Assembly (NCBI GenBank): GCA_009787675.1
Contig: WQSU01000042.1
Span: 1-12,074 of the forward strand
Reading direction: 5' to 3'
Length of the DNA stretch: 12,074 nt
DNA from: Lentimicrobiaceae bacterium
GTDB lineage: Bacteria; Bacteroidota; Bacteroidia; Bacteroidales; WCHB1-69
Part shown: positions 7,833-12,074 of the stretch, in pieces
How the letters are laid out: each line of letters begins with the position of its first letter
Position numbering within the stretch: the first letter of the stretch is position 1
The notes under the pieces: model-generated
Databases searched by the model: none
What the model was told of the DNA's origin: nothing
What the model saw: the letters and a program-made list of their open reading frames with translations, nothing else
Translations under genes and position numbers: made by a program

Positions 7833-7860
7833 TTCCTAATTCTTAATTCCTAATTCCTAA
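7833..7860. repeat. Heptamer array TTCCTAA between the porG-like gene and uppS
   Basis: Four heptamers lie in exact phase: TTCCTAA (7833-7839), TTCTTAA (7840-7846), TTCCTAA (7847-7853) and TTCCTAA (7854-7860). They are followed by a degenerate TTCTTCT that runs into the end of the upstream gene. On the transcribed strand the word is TTAGGAA. The array occupies about half of the 57-bp intergenic gap. Confidence 0.85.
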
Positions 7861-7866
7861 TTCTTC

Positions 7867-8805
7867 TCACTTCTTCCGTTTATGTTTTAACTTCACATTA
7901 GTCTTTACAGCACAAATTCTGTCTTCATTTCCTATTCTTAGAGTTATCACAACCGCTGCAAAAGAATACCAGTCGTTTTTTCTAGTGCTATAACGTTGCG
8001 CTCCAGAAGGATGTGAAGGGTTTGGATCGGCAAGGTCTTGAACTACATTAACAGTATTGGAAGAGAAACCTGAAAAATCAGTATGATATGTTCCACCAAC
8101 GTCATCTAAATAATCGGTAAAAGTAAAACGAACACCCCATTCGGCGCCAATGCACACAAATTTGCCAATATTTGCCTTAAAGCCAATTCCGAAGGGTATG
8201 GCAAAACCGGTATGAGCATATTTCTTTGCCTGCCCTTCTCGCCCTTGTCCTTCTGTTCCAATAGGTTGTAAGTCGTAGGTGTGGTATTCAACAATATATT
8301 TTCCGTTCGTATCTTCTACATATTTTTTGTGCAAGGCTTTCGGGTTAAAAGAAAATAGCGCTACGCCACCAAAAAGATACGGAGAGATTTGATTTTTATG
8401 TCCAACATTATAAAGATTAAAGAAATTGAGTTCTATTTGTGCTGATATTTCAGAAATGGGGGAAGTAAAAGATAATCCTCTTTGCGTGAAATCCCATGAA
8501 TACACGTATCTACCGTGGTCATCCACCAAAAAGTCTCCGTTACTGTCTTTTTGTTTTTGCAAACTATAATTTTTCGCATCAGAAGCGGTTAAAGTTCCAA
8601 ATAGGATGTTGGCTTTCAGTGCAATACGTGGAGTGAAGTTGTACCTGTAGATGATTCCGCCGGCAAATTTAGAATCAACGAAAGGGAAACTGTTCAAATC
8701 GCCGAGATAGAAGGAGGTTCCAATCATAGTGCCCACTTCAGAACGCTGCGCCGAACAGAGACAGAAAGAAATAAGTAAAAAGATAATTAAGCAACTCTTT
8801 TTCAC
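7867..8805 (-). CDS. porG: PorG-like outer-membrane protein (DUF6089), type IX secretion associated
   Basis: With the GTG at 8805 as start, the 312-residue product begins with a clean signal peptide (MKKSCLIIFLLISFCLCSA|Q). An in-frame TTG at 8847 would add 14 residues ahead of it and is unlikely. The mature part follows the DUF6089 pattern: EVGTMIGTSFYLGDLN at 23-38, IYRYNFTPRIALKAN at 52-66, RGLSFTSPISEISAQIELNF at 109-128 and PYLFGGVALFSFNPKA at 142-157. LQPIGTEGQG and FAIPFGIGFKANIG come next. The pattern suggests a small beta-barrel. In Porphyromonas, PorG is an outer-membrane part of the type IX machine that contacts the PorK/N and PorL/M complexes. This homologue is longer than I recall for PorG (about 230), partly because of two inserts with D-S/T-N-G motifs (87-91 and about 162-166). 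Other DUF6089 proteins exist, so the exact PorG role is inferred. It heads a run with uppS and anmK. Confidence 0.85.
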   Translation of the reverse strand: MKKSCLIIFLLISFCLCSAQRSEVGTMIGTSFYLGDLNSFPFVDSKFAGGIIYRYNFTPRIALKANILFGTLTASDAKNYSLQKQKDSNGDFLVDDHGRYVYSWDFTQRGLSFTSPISEISAQIELNFFNLYNVGHKNQISPYLFGGVALFSFNPKALHKKYVEDTNGKYIVEYHTYDLQPIGTEGQGREGQAKKYAHTGFAIPFGIGFKANIGKFVCIGAEWGVRFTFTDYLDDVGGTYHTDFSGFSSNTVNVVQDLADPNPSHPSGAQRYSTRKNDWYSFAAVVITLRIGNEDRICAVKTNVKLKHKRKK

Positions 8806-8855
8806 AAACGTTACAATATTAATTAGTTCAAGTAAACGATAGGGCAAAAAGAATA

Positions 8856-8885
8856 TTGTAGTTTTCTATTATTCTTATATTTTTG
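8856..8885 (+). promoter_or_regulatory. Promoter for the PQ-loop-like gene (TTG - 19 bp - TATTTTTG)
   Basis: TTG at 8856-8858 is separated by 19 bp from TATTTTTG at 8878-8885, which fits the Bacteroidota -33/-7 arrangement. The ATG at 8898 lies only 12 bp after the -7 element, so the transcript would be leaderless or nearly so. This is the most complete promoter match in the window. Confidence 0.6.
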
Positions 8886-8897
8886 CGCAAAAAAATT

Positions 8898-9197
8898 ATG
8901 CCCCATTCGTTTAGTATTTTCGAGACGCTCATGTTGCTCTGCTTTGCCTGTAGTTGGCCCATATCCATTTATAAATCATTAAAAACCAAATTTGTTTTGG
9001 GAAAAAGTCCGGCATTTGAAGCCATTATTATTTTAGGATATATTTTTGGTATTATACACAAACTTGTAAATGATTTTGATATAGTTACTTTTTTATGGAT
9101 TTTTAATCTGATGTTGGTGAGTTTCGATTTGATCTTGTATTACCGCTATGCTCATAGAAACAGGAAAACTTTAGGAGAAAAGTTTGACCATTCATGA
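8898..9197 (+). CDS. Small three-helix membrane protein, PQ-loop/SemiSWEET-like
   Basis: The ATG at 8898 gives 99 residues; an in-frame TTG at 8883 lies inside the promoter and is rejected. Three hydrophobic segments are visible at about 5-25, 38-57 and 61-83. The end of the first, SWPISIYKSLKTK (19-31) followed by GKS (35-37), resembles the PQ-loop pattern of Pro, then an aliphatic stretch, Lys, and Gly-x-Ser. The third helix holds Asn70 in WIFNLMLVSFD, where SemiSWEET sugar transporters keep a substrate-contacting Asn. Length and helix count also suit a SemiSWEET, a half-transporter that dimerises. The polar tail (RYAHRNRKTLGEKFDHS) should be cytosolic. The family link is by pattern only and the substrate is unknown. 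The gene stands alone, divergent from porG. Confidence 0.8.
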   Translation: MPHSFSIFETLMLLCFACSWPISIYKSLKTKFVLGKSPAFEAIIILGYIFGIIHKLVNDFDIVTFLWIFNLMLVSFDLILYYRYAHRNRKTLGEKFDHS

Positions 9198-9380
9198 TTT
9201 TTTTGCATTTACGAGTTTGTTTGAGTTCTTGATATATAAATCCTATATCACTGTGTTCTATCACTTCCCTACTGGATTAGTTTTTTGTCAGCTATTTTCT
9301 AATAGGTCTTTATTTGTATAGAATTCCAAACTTTTTCTTAACCAGTAAATTTCCCAATCAACATCTTTGAGATAAAAATA

Positions 9381-9388
9381 TATCTTTG
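9381..9388 (+). promoter_or_regulatory. Likely -7 promoter element for dnaX (TATCTTTG)
   Basis: TATCTTTG fits TAnnTTTG and lies 55 bp before the dnaX ATG. The word ATCTTTG also occurs 19 bp earlier (9363-9369), within the dyad ATCTTTGAGAT. A -33 element at standard spacing is not clear. The rest of the 246-bp gap from 9198 shows nothing recognisable. Confidence 0.5.
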
Positions 9389-9397
9389 CCACTTCCT

Positions 9398-9415
9398 ACA
9401 TCTCATACAAGATGT
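9398..9415 (+). promoter_or_regulatory. Small hairpin near the 5' end of the dnaX transcript
   Basis: ACATCT (9398-9403) and AGATGT (9410-9415) form a perfect 6-bp stem with a 6-nt loop, CATACA. It starts about 10 bp after the proposed -7 element, so it would sit at the very start of the mRNA. It could stabilise the transcript or be chance; no T-run follows. Confidence 0.3.
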
Positions 9416-9443
9416 TGATACTTAAATTGTTATTTTCAGCACC

Positions 9444-10577
9444 ATGGATAATTTCATAGTTTCCGCACGTAAATATCGTCCCTCCACATTTAATACGGTG
9501 GTGGGGCAGGATGCCATCGTTTCCACACTCAAAAATGCGATAAAAACGCAGCAGGTGGCGCAGGCGTTCCTGTTTTGCGGTCCCAGAGGCGTGGGCAAAA
9601 CCACTTGCGCCCGTATCTTTGCCAAGGCGCTCAACTGCCAACACCTCACGCCCGATTTTGAGCCGTGCAACGAGTGCGAATCGTGCAGATCGTTCAACGC
9701 GTCTGCTTCGTTCAATGTGTATGAATTAGATGCTGCCTCCAACAACTCCGTAGAGGATATCCGCTCGTTGGTAGAGCAGGTGCGCATCAGCCCGCAAGGC
9801 GCTAAATTTAAAGTATATATCATCGATGAGGTTCACATGCTTTCTAATCAGGCGTTCAATGCTTTTTTAAAAACGTTGGAAGAACCGCCGGTGTATGCCA
9901 AATTTATTTTGGCAACCACAGAGAAACACAAGATTATCCCTACCATTTTATCACGTTGTCAAGTATATGATTTTAAGCGTATTGGAGATAACGACATTAT
10001 GAAACACCTTGCTTTCGTGGCGCATAGTGAAACCGTTGAAGCTGAAGAAGAAGCCTTGCGCGTAGTTGCCTCCAAAGCCGACGGCGCGCTTCGCGATGCC
10101 CTCTCCATTTTCGACCAGCTGGTAAGTTTCTCCGGAAAAAATATCACCTACCAAACCACCATCCAGCATTTGAATGTATTGGATGTGGATAACTATTTTA
10201 AAATGACCGATTTTCTATTCAGTGAAGATGCCTCTGCCGCCTTGTTGCTTTTTGACGACATCCTGAATAACGGTTTTGATGGACAACACTTTATCTCCGG
10301 TTTAGCCGCCCATTTCCGCCAGTTGTTAATGGCACAAAACCCTTCTACCATTAAACTCATGGAGGTTTCCGACACCGTGAAACAACGTTTTTTTGAACAA
10401 GCTAAAAAGGCAGATAAACAACTGTTGCTGCGTGGTTTGGAATTAGCCAACCAATGCGATTTTAACTACAAACTGTCACAAAACAAACGCCTTTCCGTTG
10501 AAATTTGTTTAATGCAAATCAATGGAAATTATGTATATAAGTTAACTGCCGGTGTCAGGCAATCACGGGAGAAGTAG
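9444..10577 (+). CDS. dnaX: DNA polymerase III clamp-loader subunit DnaX, core part (domains I-III), ends at a frame break
   Basis: The 377-residue reading frame is the ATPase core of the tau/gamma subunit, which loads the sliding clamp on DNA. The start MDNFIVSARKYRPSTF is canonical. Walker A GPRGVGKT is at 46-53. Zinc-binding Cys are at 65, 75, 78 and 81. Walker B IIDEVH is at 126-131, sensor I LATTEKHK at 156-163, the SRC arginine finger at 170-172, and sensor II GALRDAL at 214-220. Domain III ends near residue 360 (KRLSVEICLMQ). The frame then gives a short tail and stops at a TAG (10575-10577). The tau linker and C-terminal domain continue in the +1 frame (next entry). A 377-residue product would be a gamma-like clamp loader able to hydrolyse ATP but lacking the contact to polymerase and helicase. 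Whether the break is real, programmed or a sequencing error cannot be decided here. Confidence 0.93.
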   Translation: MDNFIVSARKYRPSTFNTVVGQDAIVSTLKNAIKTQQVAQAFLFCGPRGVGKTTCARIFAKALNCQHLTPDFEPCNECESCRSFNASASFNVYELDAASNNSVEDIRSLVEQVRISPQGAKFKVYIIDEVHMLSNQAFNAFLKTLEEPPVYAKFILATTEKHKIIPTILSRCQVYDFKRIGDNDIMKHLAFVAHSETVEAEEEALRVVASKADGALRDALSIFDQLVSFSGKNITYQTTIQHLNVLDVDNYFKMTDFLFSEDASAALLLFDDILNNGFDGQHFISGLAAHFRQLLMAQNPSTIKLMEVSDTVKQRFFEQAKKADKQLLLRGLELANQCDFNYKLSQNKRLSVEICLMQINGNYVYKLTAGVRQSREK

Positions 10578-11262
10578 CGCAGAAGCCCCGCCCGCCGGAA
10601 CAAGCCCGTTAGTGCCGTCCACCACCCCGCAGCAATCTACAAGCGGGTTCGTGGCGCCTGCTTCCGTGCCGGTGAAGAAAACGCCGGATATTACCGATAT
10701 TATTGTAGAGGTGAGAGGTGAGAGGATAGAGGTGAGAGATGAGGCGATTAGGCGATTAGAGGATAAGGAAGCAGAAGGTGGAAGGCAGAAAGCAGAAAGC
10801 GAGAAAGTAGAAAGCGAGAAAGCAGAAAGCGAGAAAGTAGAAAGTGAAAATGTAGAAAGTGAAAATGTAGAGGAAATAATTGACAATTCTCAATTGACAA
10901 TTGTCAATTCAAACGTTTTTCCTGAGCAGTGGCGCGTTATGTTTGAGCAGGTTTTTGCTTCTGTTCCAACAATTTATTTTTCTTTGAAGGAGACGTTGCC
11001 GGAAGTAGAGAATAATGTGATTAAGGTAACGGTTAAGAATGAAATTCAAAAAGAACATTTTGAGGCGAAAACGCGAGAGGTGTTGGAGTTTTTACGTACA
11101 CATTTTGATGAAAAAATAGAAGATGTGGTAGTGGTAACCAATGAGAAGATGGAAACAAAAAAAATTATTTATGATGTGAAAGACAAGTTGCAAAATTTCA
11201 AAGAGCAAAATGAAGAGTTTGAGGATTTTTTGCAAATATTGGAACTTAAAATAAAAGACTAA
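10552..11262 (+). CDS. dnaX: DnaX tau-specific part: repeat-rich linker and C-terminal domain, in the +1 frame
   Basis: This frame is open from just after a TAA at 10543-10545 to the stop at 11262. The given start is a GTG at 10552, but an independent start is doubtful: no ribosome site precedes it, and it more likely needs to be joined to the core frame. Residues 1-50 are a Pro/Ser/Thr-rich linker encoded by unusually GC-rich DNA. Residues 53-120 are charged low complexity encoded by tandem repeats, including five pentapeptides of the form [A/V]ESE[K/N] at 81-105. Residues 122-236 (VFPEQWRVMFEQVF to FEDFLQILELKIKD) look like the Bacteroidota tau C-terminal domain, which in other bacteria binds the polymerase alpha subunit and the helicase. 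Joined to the core, the protein would be about 605 residues, as expected for Bacteroidota DnaX. The stop is followed at once by the ATG of the Rel gene. Confidence 0.85.
   Translation: MSGNHGRSSAEAPPAGTSPLVPSTTPQQSTSGFVAPASVPVKKTPDITDIIVEVRGERIEVRDEAIRRLEDKEAEGGRQKAESEKVESEKAESEKVESENVESENVEEIIDNSQLTIVNSNVFPEQWRVMFEQVFASVPTIYFSLKETLPEVENNVIKVTVKNEIQKEHFEAKTREVLEFLRTHFDEKIEDVVVVTNEKMETKKIIYDVKDKLQNFKEQNEEFEDFLQILELKIKD
10711..10738. repeat. Heptamer array GTGAGAG in the dnaX linker
   Basis: Four heptamers lie in phase: GTGAGAG (10711-10717), GTGAGAG (10718-10724), GATAGAG (10725-10731) and GTGAGAG (10732-10738). A degenerate TGTAGAG precedes them at 10704-10710. The unit is not a multiple of 3, so each copy is read in a different frame, giving VRGERIEVRDE. 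Confidence 0.85.
10744..10759. repeat. Octamer pair GCGATTAG in the dnaX linker
   Basis: GCGATTAG occurs twice in tandem (10744-10751 and 10752-10759), shortly after the GTGAGAG array. It encodes part of EAIRRLED. Confidence 0.7.
10792..10866. repeat. 15-bp tandem repeat, five copies, in frame in the dnaX linker
   Basis: Copies start at 10792, 10807, 10822, 10837 and 10852. The first three are GCAGAAAGCGAGAAA or GTAGAAAGCGAGAAA; the last two are identical GTAGAAAGTGAAAAT. Each looks like a 7-mer (GCAGAAA) plus an 8-mer (GCGAGAAA), and GCAGAAA-like words also precede the array. As 15 is five codons, the array encodes AESEK, VESEK, AESEK, VESEN, VESEN. Confidence 0.92.
10880..10907. repeat. 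Heptamer array TTGACAA with an 18-bp palindrome in the dnaX linker
   Basis: Four heptamers lie in phase: TTGACAA (10880-10886), TTCTCAA (10887-10893), TTGACAA (10894-10900) and TTGTCAA (10901-10907). The last two are reverse complements and create the perfect palindrome AATTGACAATTGTCAATT at 10892-10909. The array encodes DNSQLTIVNS. Confidence 0.88.
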
Positions 11263-12074
11263 ATGGAGATTTATATACCCAATCCGGCATTAGAAAGGAA
11301 AACTATATTGGCGAAATATAGAGAGTTGTGTCGTTTGCTCCCGCCCCGCGCCACGAAGCAGCAACGCAATCTTTTTCACAAGGCGTTTTCGTTGGCAGTT
11401 GATGCCCACAAGGATATGCGCCGGAAAAGCGGAGAACCCTACATTTATCACCCCATTGCCGTGGCGCAAATTGTGGCAAGAGAAATCAATTTGGGCGTAA
11501 CCTCCATGACGGCAGCGCTCCTCCACGATGTGGTGGAAGATACCGACTTCACCTTGAAAGATATTAATGGTCTGTTTGGTAAAGATGTGGCAAAAATTGT
11601 GGACGGGTTGACTAAAATAGAAGAGATTGTGGTGGACGGCGACCAGTCGGTGCAGGCGGAGAACTTTAAAAAAGTGCTGCTTTCCACAGTGGGAGATGTG
11701 CGGGTGATTTTGATAAAATTAGCTGACAGGTTGCATAACATGCGTACACTCAGCGCAATGCCACAAGAAAAACAATGGAGAATCTCTTCCGAAACCTCTT
11801 TCTTTTTCGTTCCTGTTGCCCACCGCCTGGGACTTTATACCATTAAAAGCGAATTGGAAGATTTGGCAATGAAATACAACGATCCTGTTGAGTATAACAA
11901 GATTCTGAACGCTCTTGAAACCTCTGCCCAGAAAAGAAATACATTGATTGAGGATTTTACCAAACCTATTATCGAAAAACTGAAAGACGCCGGCATTGAA
12001 GCGGAGGTTACCAGCAGAACAAAATCAATCTATTCTATTCATCAAAAAATGATTCGAAAAAAGATTAATTTTGA
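11263..12074 (+). CDS. Rel/SpoT-family (p)ppGpp synthetase/hydrolase, C-terminus cut by window edge
   Basis: An ATG directly after the dnaX stop (TAAATG) opens a frame of 270 codons to the edge. The N-terminal HD hydrolase domain is intact. His63 lies in YIYHP, His88-Asp89 in LLHDVVEDT with Glu92-Asp93 following, and Asp155 in KLADRLHNMR. These correspond to the manganese-binding and catalytic residues of RelSeq (His53, His77-Asp78, Glu81-Asp82, Asp144). The region near 253-265 (VTSRTKSIYSIHQ) begins the synthetase domain, where the family has RxKxxYSI. The synthetase core, TGS and ACT parts lie outside the window. The family makes and degrades the stringent-response alarmone. An intact hydrolase half suggests a bifunctional enzyme, the usual type in this phylum, but synthetase activity cannot be judged. 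Adjacency implies co-transcription and perhaps translational coupling with dnaX. Confidence 0.94.
   Translation, partial: MEIYIPNPALERKTILAKYRELCRLLPPRATKQQRNLFHKAFSLAVDAHKDMRRKSGEPYIYHPIAVAQIVAREINLGVTSMTAALLHDVVEDTDFTLKDINGLFGKDVAKIVDGLTKIEEIVVDGDQSVQAENFKKVLLSTVGDVRVILIKLADRLHNMRTLSAMPQEKQWRISSETSFFFVPVAHRLGLYTIKSELEDLAMKYNDPVEYNKILNALETSAQKRNTLIEDFTKPIIEKLKDAGIEAEVTSRTKSIYSIHQKMIRKKINF

Noticed and set aside
8806..8847. TTG start adding 14 residues to the PorG-like protein
   Set aside because: The extra residues precede an otherwise perfect signal peptide that begins at a GTG (8805).
8883..8897. TTG start adding five residues to the PQ-loop-like protein
   Set aside because: It overlaps the -7 element, while an ATG follows at 8898.
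9198..9240. Terminator after the PQ-loop-like gene
   Set aside because: A T-run follows the stop, but no convincing stem precedes it.
10546..10574. Classical -1 slippery site for a gamma/tau switch
   Set aside because: No X-XXY-YYZ heptamer is present, and a -1 shift would lead into the wrong frame; the tau part lies at +1 (or -2).
10792..10866. CRISPR-like array
   Set aside because: The 15-bp units are directly tandem with no spacers, and there are no cas genes; it is a coding tandem repeat.

Overview
The window looks like chromosomal core DNA from a member of the Bacteroidota. It carries two type IX secretion genes (porV and a porG/DUF6089 homologue) and a DUF5606 gene, which are hallmarks of that phylum. 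It also has -7 elements of the Bacteroidota type (TAnnTTTG), almost no Shine-Dalgarno sites, signal peptides that end in Ala-Gln, and AT-rich spacers. The sequence does not allow a narrower assignment. No tRNA, rRNA, insertion sequence, phage gene or CRISPR array was seen.

Layout. Positions 1-3621 (minus strand) hold a tight run porV - ispF - dcp-like M3 metallopeptidase; the peptidase runs off the left edge. A spacer of about 320 bp separates this run from rlmH (plus strand, 3945-4418). Convergent to rlmH is a minus-strand pair: DUF5606 and a membrane-anchored protein of unknown function, which overlap by 11 bp. Next, also on the minus strand, is the run porG-like - uppS - anmK (8805 down to 6002). 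Divergent from porG is a small three-helix membrane protein with PQ-loop/SemiSWEET character (8898-9197). The right end is a plus-strand pair: dnaX (clamp-loader tau/gamma) followed directly by a Rel/SpoT (p)ppGpp enzyme, whose synthetase part runs off the edge.

How the genes fit together. Most are housekeeping. ispF (isoprenoid precursors) and uppS (undecaprenyl diphosphate) supply the lipid carrier, and anmK recycles anhydro-muropeptide sugar, so together they serve the cell envelope. PorV and PorG serve protein export across the outer membrane. RlmH modifies the ribosome. DnaX and Rel link replication to the stringent response.

Two things stand out. First, dnaX is split into two overlapping frames (+1 offset), exactly between the clamp-loader core and the tau linker, the place where other bacteria make the short gamma form. 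The shared window holds no obvious slippery sequence. Second, the tau linker is built largely from successive short tandem repeats with 7, 8, 15 and 7 bp units, and the same 7-bp periodicity, with other words, fills two intergenic gaps (1840-1867 and 7833-7860). This points to a genome-wide process that generates or spreads heptamer repeats and has entered an essential gene.
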